A stretch of DNA of 42,715 nucleotides from Baffinella frigidus (lineage: Eukaryota; Cryptophyceae; Cryptomonadales; Baffinellaceae): assembly GCA_026770585.1 (NCBI GenBank), contig MU646423.1, positions 230,352 through 273,066 of the forward strand, given 5' to 3'. The notes under the pieces were generated by a model. It saw nothing but the letters and a program-made list of their open reading frames with translations. It was not told where the DNA came from and made no database searches. A program made the position numbers and the translations under genes. Of the stretch, positions 1-10,300 are shown piece by piece. Numbering within the stretch: position 1 is the first letter of the stretch; every line of letters begins with the position of its first letter.

Positions 1-87
1 TAGGGTTTAGGGTTTAGGGTTTAGGGTTTAGGGTTTAGGGTTTAGGGTTTAGGGTTTAGGGTTTAGGGTTTAGGGTTTAGGGTGTAG
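1..87. repeat. TTTAGGG array at window edge
   Basis: About twelve perfect TTTAGGG units open the window. A true left chromosome end would read CCCTAAA on this strand, so this is not a telomere in this orientation. The donor site at 106/105 of the minus-strand gene lies just right of it, so the array is best read as intron sequence of that gene, C-rich in its sense direction. Confidence 0.9.
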
Positions 88-106
88 GGATTGGGGTTGG
101 GTTTAC

Positions 107-3100
107 GATGTCCGTGAGGATCTTGTTGTCTCCCGCGAGGACTGCCTTGTGGTGCACCGTCCTGCCGATTTAAGAACAACCACTTTTCAAAAATGTGCTG
201 GGGTTGCGAGGCGGGCTCGTTTGATTGAGACCCATAGACTTGTGTATCACTCAACTCAAGGCCCAAGGGCGTAAACAGGACCTGTAACGGGAGTAATAAA
301 GAAGAAGAAGAACGCAGCACCGTCCTGCAGGCAATCACGGTTATTGCATGCCCGTAATAACACGCGAAATCAGCTCCTTCCCACGCCAGATTGATCGAGG
401 AAAATCGACGCCTTATCCGCGTCAGATCTGACACGGTTGACTTGGGAATTCAAGGGCTTTCCCTTGAAAAATGTCAAAAGTGGAAGTTTCGAGTGTCCTG
501 GCGTGGAGGGCGTTGAACTGCGGCATGCAGCCGAGCGCAACCTCCCTTACATTTCCCCAAGGATATCTTCCCATTTTCCGGGGGTTTCAGGAGTCAAAAT
601 TCGACGAGTCCACTTTTGGCATTTTTTGTGGCTCGGAGCGCAAGGCACGCGGGACGGGTGGAGGGAGGATGACCTGCAGTCGTCATAGACTAGTGTATCA
701 CTCAACTCAAGGCTCAAGGGCCTCATTCAGGACCTGTATCGAGAGTAATAAAGAAGACACGGATGACCTGAAGTCGATGCCCTACGTTTTTTTGGCGCGG
801 GGCGCACGACACTAGGGGCGGGAGCAGTCATTTTCAATGTTGGTAGGCGTATACGCCCTTCACAAATACATCATGTGTACCTGCAGTCGATGCCCTTGCT
901 CTAGGGTGGGACTAGGGGCGGGAGCAGGCAGCAGTCATTTTCAATGTTGGTAGGCGTATACGCCCTAGATCCATGATATGTACCTGCAGTCGATGCCCTT
1001 GCTCTCGGCAACGTCCTCGACGAGCGGCACCCCGCAGAGGTACGGCAGCGGCCCCTGGAAATCATCCGAGGGTTAGTGTATACCAATAATCCGAGTTGGT
1101 GGATGCCAGCAGAATCACAGTGTCATGGGTGATGGTGGTGGGGTGGTGGATGCCAATCATCCGAGGGTTCGTGTGTGCCAACCATGCGGGTGGGTGGATG
1201 CCAGTAGAATCACAGTGTCATGGATGATGGCCACGCATGCGGGGTGGCGGATGCAAATCGTCCGAGGGTTGGTGTATGCCAGTAGAATCACAGTGTCCTG
1301 GGTGTTGGCCAATCGTGCAAGTTGGTGCTTGCCAATCACGCGGGTTGGTGCATGCAAATCATCCGATTTTGTCCATGCCAATCGTGAATCGTGTTTTGCT
1401 GAATGCCAACCATGCGAGTTGGTGCTTTTCAGGAGAAGCACAGTGTCCTGGTTGTTGGCAAATCCACACAGCGGGCTACGACGGGATTTTCTGCTCATTT
1501 CAGGCCGAGTTTCCGTTATCGTATCAGTAGGAACCCCCCGATGCCCTACGTGTTTCCTACCGTGGGGTCGTAGTTCTTATCGCTTGCGGGTTATTCATAG
1601 ATCCCTTCGAAATCCGCTGTGTGGCATGCGAGTCGGTGGATGCCAGTGCATTCGCATCTCGGAAGATTACTGAATCAGTTCCTTTTCAATGGGAGTTGAA
1701 AAGGAGAAATCAATTAGGGCATGGTAAATTTGACTAGGGGTCCTCATTAACTGAAAAAGCCATCACTGTTTCCTGGATGGTGGCGTGCAGCGAAAGGGGA
1801 TCTGGACGATGGCGTGAAGCGAACGGGGGTGGAGAAGAGGAGATGAGAGGGGTGGGTCGCATGAAGGAGGTAGGTAGGAGAGCAATCGCCGCGACCAACT
1901 GACTGACTGACTGACTGACTGACTGACTGCGTGAGTGACTGACTGGCTGGCGCAAAGACACGCAACCACGCCACACACAGGGGGAGTCAGTTCTCGGAGC
2001 AAACCTTTCTCACAGTCGTGACCCACGCCTTCGGCCCCTCACCCCCCTGTACCCTCGCCGGCGCAACCCCCTTCTGCTCCGCAACCTCCCGCGTTTCTTC
2101 AGCGACAGACGCTCCCCCCTTCCTTACAGCCGCCTTGCGCGCCAGCGCCTTGCTCTTCTTCGCGAGAACGTGCCAGTCTTCCCGCGCCCCTCTCAACCCC
2201 TGCAGCGTCCCTTCCTTCTTCGCCGTCTTCGCCCCCCCCCCCTCCGCCGCCGCCGCCGCCGCACCCCCCCCTTTCGCCGCCGCATCCCCCACTGGCGTCT
2301 CCCCACCCGCCCGCGCCGTCCCGAGGTCGGTGTCCTTCCCCGCGGCCTTGAGTGTGGCGGCGCTGGTGTCATCAGCCGCGGCGCTAACCTCGTTTCCAGG
2401 AGAGTTTTTGAACGCGGCGGTGGCGCGGCGGTGCATGGGTTCGTTGATGATGTCGGACTGGGAGGAGAGGTGCGCCATTTCTTCCGAGACCAGCTTGTCG
2501 ATTTTCGCCTGGGGGTGTGGAGGGAGGTGAGAACCGAAAAGGTAGCGCAACCCAGACCATTGCGCTGATACGACCATGCACTAGGATCTTAGGGTCTAGG
2601 GTTCAGGGTTTAGGGTTTGGATTTCAGGGGTTAAGACTTGGGGTTTGGGGTTTGGGGGTTCGGGGTTGGGGTTTCGGGTGTAGAGTGTGGGGTGTTTGGT
2701 GTGGGGTGCGAGGGTGTGGGGTGTGGGGTGTGGGGTTTGGAGTTTGGGGTTTGGGGTTTGGGGTTTGGGGTTTGGGGTTGAGGATTGGGGGTTTAGGGTC
2801 TAGGGCTTATGATTTAGGGTTTAGGGTTTAGGGTTTAGGGTTTAGGGTTTAGGGTTTAGGATTTAGGGTTTAGGGTTTAGGATTTAGGGTTTAGGGTTTC
2901 GGGTTTGGAGGTTAGGGTTTAGGGTTTAGGGTTAAGGGTCTAGGGTTTAGGGTTCAGGGTGTAGGGTTCAGGAATAAGAAATTGGGGTTTAGGGTTTGTG
3001 AAGGGTTGAAGATTCAGGGTTTAGGGTTTGAGTTTTGGGTTTAGGGTTTAGGGGTGTTTTGAGGGTTTAGGGTTGAGGGTTTGGGTTTTGGGTTTAGGTT

Positions 3101-4236
3101 TTAGGGCTGAGGGTTCAGGGTTTAGGTTTTGGGGTGTTTTGAGGGTTTAGGGTTTAGGGTTCAGGGTTTAGGGTTTAGGGCTTAGGGTTTGGGGTTTATG
3201 GGTTGGGGTTGAGGGTTAGGGCTTAGGGTTTATGGTTTAGGGTTTAAGATTTTAGGGTGCAGGTATTTGGGTTGGGACGCACCTGCTGTGCCGCCTTAAC
3301 CGCCACCTCCTCCTTCTCCTCCCTCGCCTTCGCCCTCGCCGCCTTAGCAGCCGGGGAGTTCTCCAGCACCTTACGCGCCTTGGCCTTGGCTTCGACCGCC
3401 TTGGCCTTCACCTTAGCGAGCATCGCCGCCTTATCAGCAGCCTGCTTCGCGCGCGCGACCTCCTTCGCGCGCTCCGCCGTCACCTCCCCCGTCAGCAGCG
3501 CCTTCTGCGCCGCGCCCGCCTTCTTGAGCGCCTTCACCTGCGCCTCGAGCTTGTCCTCGCGCATGTCGGACGCGACCGCCTTGTCCGAGAACCCCGTCGC
3601 GATCTCAACCCCCGCAAGCTCCTTGGCCCGCGCCGCGTCCGTCGCCTTCTGCGCCGCCGTCTCCTTGGGCTTGAACGCCGCGGTCCCCGGGAGGACGCCC
3701 GGAGCGAACGCGTCGTAGTCGAAGCTGCCGCCTTCGTCCCTCACATACTTTTTGACTGGCGCAGGCGCGGGGGGCTTGGGTAACGCTGCGCGGGGAATGG
3801 CGGCCGCATGCCTCTGCCGCATCTGCTGGATATGGTGGGGTGCAGCGCGGGGAGCGGCGCGGGGGGCGGCAGCAAGGTGCTTCGCCGTTGCCTGCCCCGA
3901 CACGATGTTTCCCAGCTCGAAGGCAAGGTTTCCCCCATCGCTGCCCTCCTGCGAGCGCGCTGAACCAATGGCAGCAGCAAGCACTCCACGCATGCGCTTG
4001 CTCTTGAACAGCTTAGCCAGCAGCGGCGACTCCGTCTTGCCCTGCATCGCCTGCAGGATTTTCATGCCACGACTCTCGTCCGCATCGTACACAGTTTGAA
4101 GAGTATGTGAGGGGGAGGCGTCCAAGCTCGCGAGAGCCACCGGCCGGCTCGACCCGCCTCCCCATCCGGCGAGCGCGAGAACCGTGGCCACCCCGATTAG
4201 GGCGGCCACGAGCCCGACCAGCCCCAGCCGCACCAT
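107..4236 (-). CDS. Type II membrane-anchored Ala/Lys-rich coiled-coil protein (partial, 3' end off window)
   Basis: Proposed exons (minus): 4236..3283, 2508..2005, 1054..984, 161..107, then beyond the window. All junctions keep phase with GT-AG introns. The ATG at 4236 is followed by a hydrophobic stretch (residues about 4-26, LGLVGLVAALIGVATVLALA) after MVR, typical of an uncleaved type II signal anchor or a signal peptide. Residues about 190-420 are Ala/Lys/Glu-rich with coiled-coil-like runs (AKARKVLENSPAAKAARAKA), then a Gly/Ala/Lys linker. The last two exons encode compact non-repetitive protein (YLCGVPLVEDVAES; HHKAVLAGDNKILTDI), perhaps the start of a luminal domain. I do not recognise the family. 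The alternative is termination at the TGA 1989..1987, without the donor at 2004; then the two left exons belong to another gene. The first two exons are well supported; the link to the left exons is inference from matching phases. Confidence 0.6.
207..313 (+). mobile_element. SINE-like element, copy 1
   Basis: Body starts GAGGCGGGCTCGTTTG, contains GTATCACTCAACTCAAGG and AGGACCTGTA, and ends GAGTAATAAAGAAGAAG. The same body with the AATAAA(GAA)n end recurs near 684, 6636, 18179 and 29532. It lies in a gene-1 intron, antisense to the gene. The 12-mer GCACCGTCCTGC flanks it at 154..165 and 317..328, a candidate target-site duplication. Confidence 0.7.
381..510 (+). repeat. Dispersed repeat H, copy 1
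   Basis: About 130 bp matching, inverted, 5523..5650. Shared landmarks are the palindrome CGTCAGATCTGACRCGG, GAATTCAAGG, CCCTTGAAA and GTCAAAAGTGGA. It sits in a gene-1 intron; the partner sits in an intron of the divergent TPR gene. It is probably a transposon fragment. Confidence 0.7.
684..756 (+). mobile_element. SINE-like element, copy 2 (5' truncated)
   Basis: Retains CATAGACTAGTGTATCACTC, the GGCTCAAGGGCC core and the GAGAGTAATAAAGAAG end. It is antisense to the host gene and lies in the same intron as copy 1. Confidence 0.7.
811..1004. repeat. Tandem duplication including a splice donor region
   Basis: Two units of about 95 bp (811..902 and 911..1004) share ACTAGGGGCGGGAGCAG, TTTTCAATGTTGGTAGG and CTGCAGTCGATGCCCTTGCT. 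The right unit overlaps the 3' end and donor of the minus-strand exon 1054..984. The left unit is therefore a downstream copy of an exon end plus its donor. Confidence 0.75.
1080..1450. repeat. Degenerate tandem repeat in gene-1 intron
   Basis: Units of roughly 60-90 bp repeat ATCCGAGGGTTNGTGTNTGC, GCCAGTAGAATCACAGTGTC and TTGGTGCTTGCC-like blocks. The intron end just upstream of the exon at 1054 belongs to the same family, so this looks like an array grown from the 3' splice-site segment. Confidence 0.6.
1462..1632. repeat. Dispersed repeat I, copy 1
   Basis: Shares with 24095..24262 the ordered blocks CACACAGCGGGC, GGAACCCCCC, CCTACCGTNGGGTCGTA, CTTATCGCT, GGGTTAT and TCCGCTGTG. Both copies sit in introns of minus-strand genes, on the same strand. 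Confidence 0.6.
1899..1932. repeat. (CTGA)n microsatellite
   Basis: Uninterrupted CTGA tetranucleotide run in the intron or 3' flank of gene 1. Confidence 0.85.
2583..3252. repeat. Telomere-like heptamer array filling gene-1 intron 1
   Basis: Mixed TTTAGGG, GGTTTGG, GGTGTGG and TTCAGGG units occupy most of the 774-nt intron between exons 3283 and 2508. In the transcript this reads CCCTAAA/CCCTGAA and approaches the 3' splice site. Confidence 0.9.
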
Positions 4237-4390
4237 CGACCGTGCCTCTTCGAGGAAAACAGGTCGAACAGGTTCTGAGGCTATCTCGTCACACGAGCTC
4301 CAGCCTCGATTTGCCCCTCTTCGGCCTGTGCAACCCCAGTCCGAAGAGGGGCAAATCAAGGCTGGAGCTCGAGTCAGTACACCCGGTTCC
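4237..4390. promoter_or_regulatory. Divergent promoter with 30-bp hairpin
   Basis: Only 154 bp separate the start codons of the minus-strand gene (4236) and the plus-strand TPR gene (4391). Arms 4295..4324 and 4341..4370 (starting GAGCTCCAGCC and ending GGCTGGAGCTC) pair with one mismatch in 30 around a 16-nt loop. The inverted repeat could be a symmetric binding site serving both genes, a 5'UTR stem-loop, or a MITE remnant. No TATA box is evident. Confidence 0.65.
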
Positions 4391-7300
4391 ATGGCAAGGA
4401 TGCCATGGTCCGTACCGACAACCGCTGCGCTGCTATTCACGCTTGGCAGCATTGCGCAACTGCCGTGCGGGACACCTTCCGGCCCGTCTCTGCGCAGCGG
4501 CATAGCCAGCGATGGCGGTTTCTCGGTGCAGAGAGCTTTCGTGGACCACGTGGGTGAAGCCCGGATCCTGCCGCACAGTGGGCTGGAGGGAGCGCTGCGG
4601 CTGCGGGGAGGAGTCTCGGGAAAGCATCGGACGAAAAAGACAAAGGATCCGGCGGAGATGGGGGTGGTGCCGCTCGCAGACAGCATGACAAACGGATGGT
4701 GCGCGCCCACTTGCTATCTCCACACCCTTGATGGTGATTGCGTCTCGGAGGCCTGGACGCGCATCACTCCTTCCTGATCCCGCGTTCCTACTCTGCAGTC
4801 TGCATACCACGCCACCTGCACCGACCGGCCCCCCAGGAGAATCCTGATACCTGTGTTCCCTGCCGCGGATCAGGTACTCGCGGCAAGTGAACATGCGCGA
4901 GAACATGGGCCCGTGGGTCAACGACGAGGAGGTCGAGGAGTATGACGCGATGCAGGCGGGGCAGCAGCCGGGCTTCGGGAAAGTCGCGCCTGAGGGGCTG
5001 TCCGGCACTGGTGAGCATGCCGCCGTTTTTTTCGAAGAAGATGAGATTGTCGCATTCTCCAAGCGCTGTCTTGGCTGTCGTTGACGTGTCGACGGTGTAC
5101 CAAAGCGGCAGACCGAGGGCAGCCTTTTCGAGGATCTAGGCTTGCTAGTTTAAAGACCAACTTGCATCTGATTATTGCTTTGGACAGATCGATCGAGAGA
5201 CAGAGAGAGAGGTCGGTGTTTCTCTTGAGATGGCACACGCCACTTTCACGAAGCCGTCCCCCTACGCCCTGCTCTCCCGTCACGGAACTGAACCAGCGGA
5301 TAGAAAAGGGGTGGGGCGTGCTTGCACCCCCCCCCCCACACCCCCTGGCTCCACACCGCGGTCGTGTGCGTCAACTGAACAACCCTCGCCTTTCCCTATT
5401 CCAGGTGGGCACGAGGACTACGAAGTGCAGGAGATTACACCCCTCGAGCTTGCGTGCCAGGCCTTCACCGGCGGGAACCACTCCCTGGCTGGTACCGCCC
5501 CGCGTTCGGGCTCAGGGGTCCACGCCAGGGCACTCGAAGCATCCACTTTTGACATCTTTCAAGGGAAATGCCTTGAATTCTTCAGTCAACCGCGTCAGAT
5601 CTGACGCGGATAAGGCGTCGGTTTCCCTCGATCATTCTGGCGGGGGTAAGCTTGGGGGGTAGTTTTATGGGTTGGGTTTGGTTCAGGGTTCAGTGCTCCT
5701 CCCCACCTTTCCCGTGAGGCCCGAGAGGCGTGGCACCCCATCAAGTCCCAACCCCGGAATCACTGGAACTGGAGCGGGGTGACTTGGAGCCTCGCTCCCG
5801 GGAAGTGACTTGCAGACTCGCGTTGGAGCCTTGCCCCTACACCTTCGCTGTCGGACACGCCCTGCGACGTTTTTATCTGCGCGCGGGGTGCGGTCGGTGT
5901 TGCTCTCTGCAAGCACTGACTCGCTTGCGGTGGCTTGCGTGTGCATCGGTGCGTCCGGTGTTGGGGTGTTCGGTGTTGCTCGCTGTAAGGAGGTGGGGCG
6001 GGGAGAGATGGGTTTAGGGTTTAGGGTTTAGGGTTTAGCAGAGTGTTTCAGGGGGGTCTGGAGGATGTCCTCTGACGAAATCAACGATTCGCAAGTCGTT
6101 TCTCAGTCAAATCTCGGGGTCGATGTGCCGCTTTATTCCAGAGTGGCGTTTCTTTTCTCCGTTTTTGCTTGTCGAAAAAAATAAGGACGTGTAACTGAAA
6201 TTCCGCTTTACCGCCTGGCGTGTTATGGGGTCGCTTTGACGCGGTGTGTACCGCTGGCACTGGAGCGTTTCGAGGAGTTGCTAGCTGCAAGGTTCGCTTA
6301 CTCTGGCTTGAGTGGTGCGCCACTATCACCCTCGGAGGTCAACCAGTCACCGGGGGTTTACTCTGTTTCACTCTGACGCGGTGTGTCACTCTGGCAGTGG
6401 AGCTTTTCCAGGCGCTGCTGGTGACGGAGCCAAACGACACGATTGTCTTGAACAACTACGCCACTATGCTCATCCATGTTCGTCCCCTCCCCCATTTGTG
6501 TCAACTGTCACCCCCATACGCCCTCTGCCCCCCCCCTTTTCGCGAGCTGGCACCATATGAACCAGACGACACGATTGTCTTGAACACCTACGCTACCATG
6601 CTCATCCATGTTCTCCCCCTCCCCCCCCCGCCCTTTCTTCTTCTTCCTCCTCTTCTTCTTCTTCTTCTTCTTTATTCCTCTCGATACAGGTCGTAGATCA
6701 GGCCCTTTAGCCTTCAGTTGAGTGATACAACAGTCTCCCCCGCCCCTTCTTTCGAACCGTCACCCCCATACGCCCTCTCGCCCCCCCTTTTTCGCGAACC
6801 GGCAGCATCTTCTTTCAAACCGTCTACCTGATAGTTTTCTCTCACATAAACTGGTGGGGTGGTGCTTGCTCGGGGACTGCGGAGGTTGTCACATCAGCGC
6901 TGCTTCACGTTGAGCGTGGTGCAAACTAAAGGGGGGTGGAAGACTTGATTCCGACATTCCGCATCACCCTGCTGTATTGCAATAGGTGCGGTAGCACCCT
7001 ACAAAAGGCCGTAATTAGATCGACGCCGGTATTAGGTCGTCCACCCTTAACGGGTGGTGTGGGTAGTTTTGTAGTTATGATCACTCTTTTCTAGGCTCGA
7101 GAGTAATAAAGAAGAACAGCAAGGGGTCTCGTTCTCACCGCGAGATGCTGAATGCATTCGACGAACTGACGACCGTAGGAAACTACGTTCCGAGTACGTA
7201 CCGCGAACTACGTTCTGAGGCCCAGCGTTGAGCCGCGTCGGGTTTCTAGTGGTCACGCGTGGTGTGGGTGTGCGTGGGGTGAGCCTGATGCAAAAACTAA

Positions 7301-10300
7301 ACTACAAGGTGGTGTGGGTGGGCAGAACGAGACGGAACTAGACAAGGCGGAGGAGTTGCTGATTCGGGCGCTGGAACTGGAGCCTGACTATGCTGACGCT
7401 ATGACCAACCTCGCTCTCATCCTTGCTGCCTCCGGTGCATTTCAGAACCCAAGACAAGATGCCGTAGCTCTTTCAGAACCCGTTGCAGCCCTTTCAGAAC
7501 CCGCAGACCTTTCAGAACTCTACCCCTCGCTGCCTCCGGTGCCGTACCCCTTCTAGACCCCTATTCTTTCGAAATATTGCGCATGCACCTTCGCGTGTGT
7601 GTTTGTTGCTTGCTTAGCCTCCTCCGGTGCCGCTCCTCGTTCAGAACCCAAGAAAAGAAACCCCCAATAAAAGATGCCGTAGCCCATTCAGATCCCAGGA
7701 AAAGATGCCGTACCCCTTTCAGAACCCAAGAAACGATGCCGCAGATCTTTCAGAACCCAAGAAAAGATGCTGTAGCCCTTTCAGATCCCAAGATGCCGTC
7801 GAAACATTCCGCGTGTACCTTGTCGTCGTGCTGGCGCTTTCTCCGCCTCCTCCGCTTGGCAGCTCTTTGTTGAACAGGCTTTGCGGCAGAAAGGCGCTGG
7901 CTGTTGGCCAGTGTGAAGGGCGTGGTTCAGGCTGTTCTGCAACACTCAGGATAATGGCGATTTTGGTTGCACGCCAGGGCACACGTGGGAATGTCGCACG
8001 AAACGTTTCGTGCCAAATGTTTCGTCTGACAGATTGTACTCGGTACAAACGAGTGTGTCCTCAACCGGTCGGGTATTCGCGGCTGGCGTGATTCCCAGGT
8101 ATACAATCACGAAAACAACTTTTCGGTTGACATTTTGTACCGGGAATCGGTGGACGGGCATGCGAAATCCCGACTTGTGGCCTGGCGTGGGACTACGCGG
8201 GTGTCCATTACACTGCGTGATATCGCGGGGCGCATTGACGTTGGTGGGTGTCGATTAGATGGCATCTTGTTGCATGTCAAGCCAGGGACATGTTTACTTT
8301 GAAAGAAAATGGATCCCTATGTGTTCATAGGAGTTGGACGAAGGTTAATTAGGTCCCTCATTAAATTAAAATAGGGCAGAATCCGGTTTGATGGTCCATT
8401 TTCTTTTACATTGAACATGTTCCCGGATGAATGTTGCAGGGCGGGTCGACGAGGCGGAAGCCAAGTACACGGCCGTCTTGCTGGACAACCCTGTGACGCC
8501 CGCGCCCCAAACCCTGCACCCTAAACCCTACACCTTACACCCTACACCCTACACCCTACACCCTACACCCTACTCCCTACACCCTACACCCTACACCCTA
8601 CACCCTACACCCTACACCCTACACCCTACACCCTACACCCTAAACCCTACACCTTACACCCTACACCCTACACCCTACACCCTACACCCTACTCCCTACA
8701 CCCTACACCCTACACTCTGCACCCTACACCCTTCACCCTACACCCTACACCCTGAACCGAAACCCGAATCCTGAAACCCGAAAACCCAGCCCCTACCCCG
8801 AGAGCTTCATTTCGACCTCTGGCAACTTCCCTCCCGTGTCTTCTCTTCGCTTGGTGACCCTCCCAACTTTCTGGACGCCCATTTCATGCATGCCCCCCTC
8901 AAACCTGCCCGGTCCGATTCAACTTGCCTGCTCGACTCTCCGTCCTCTTGCAACGCTGGCCCGGATGTTAGACAGACATGCAACGCCTGTCCGTCACTCT
9001 ACTCGGGAATCTCCTGCCATCCAGGCTACCCGGGAGGGCTAAACCTCAAATGGCTCCAACAACGCACTCCGCCGGTGCAACCATCTATTGTCAAAGTCGT
9101 TTTCCCCCTTCAAATCTCTCCAAAAATGGATCATTGAGGAACATTTTTCAAAAATACGTATTTTGAAAATACGAAAAAACGCCCTAGGACCTACCGTAGT
9201 CCCGCACGGTGTGCAAACTAAGGGTGGACAACTTAATTCCGGCATTACAAATCACCCTACCGTATTGCCTACTGTAGCACCCTACGGAATGCCGTATTTA
9301 GGTTGACTACGGTATCAGGTCGTCCACCCTGACCCTGAAATGGAGGAGTGGTGCGATGTTGGCGAGCACATGTGTAATGTTAAATTTATTTCTGTTAAAT
9401 TTATTTTATTTATTTTTACAGGACGACCTTCCGGCACTGACCAACTACGCGCACTTCCTGCAAGAACACCGACAAAACTACACCGGTGCTCCCCAAACCA
9501 CATACCAGCCGTTTTTCATCGTGGGGCCCACCCCCCCGCTTATCAGCCACCGGGGGCTTCACGGGTACAAGTTAATCCACCCGATTTGTACTAGAAACTT
9601 ATCCATTGCTATGGATTCCAAAACTTCACGGGTGCTTCCCACACAGTGTGCTTTGATGCGGATTTCATCCTAGAATTCTGGTCGAATTCCTGGCATTTTC
9701 TTAGCAATGGATACGATGTGAACCAGGAAAATCGAAGGGCATTGTCTGCAAAGCCCAATGTGTGGTCTGCCTTATTCACTTCTCTCCGAGCACGCGTATT
9801 CAGCTTCGGGTGTGGTTCGAGTTCCGTTTGTCGGTTTTCACTGGCGGTGTGAAGTAACTCGCGATTTTTACAAGTTGAATAATGGCGCGAGGCTCTCTAT
9901 GCATAAACCCTGAACCCTAAACCCTAAACCCTAAACCCTAAACCCTAATCCCTAATCCCTGAACCCCAAACCCAAACCCTCAACTCTAACCCCTAACCCC
10001 TAACCCCTAAACCCTAAACCCTAAACCCTAAACCCTAAACCCTAAACCCTAAACCCTAAACCCTAAACCCTAAAACCCAGACCCTAAACCCTAAACCCTA
10101 AACCCTAAACCCTAAACCCTAAACCAAAAACCAAAACCCAGAAACACTAAACCCTAAACCCCAACCCAGGGGCGTACGAGCTGTTGGTGCTCGCCGACAG
10201 ATGCAGCCAGACAGGTCTTCCCCCATAAAGCATATCTCCCTAAAGTCAATTGCCCATGGGCATGTTGTCGCCCCCCAGACACGTTGGATGTGTCAGTGTT

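Noticed and set aside
1-87. Chromosome-end telomere at the left edge
   Set aside because: Orientation is opposite to that of a left chromosome end, and a splice donor adjoins it.
2018-2568. Plus-strand Ser/Ala/Pro-rich and Arg-rich ORFs
   Set aside because: They are antisense shadows of the Ala/Lys-rich minus-strand exon.
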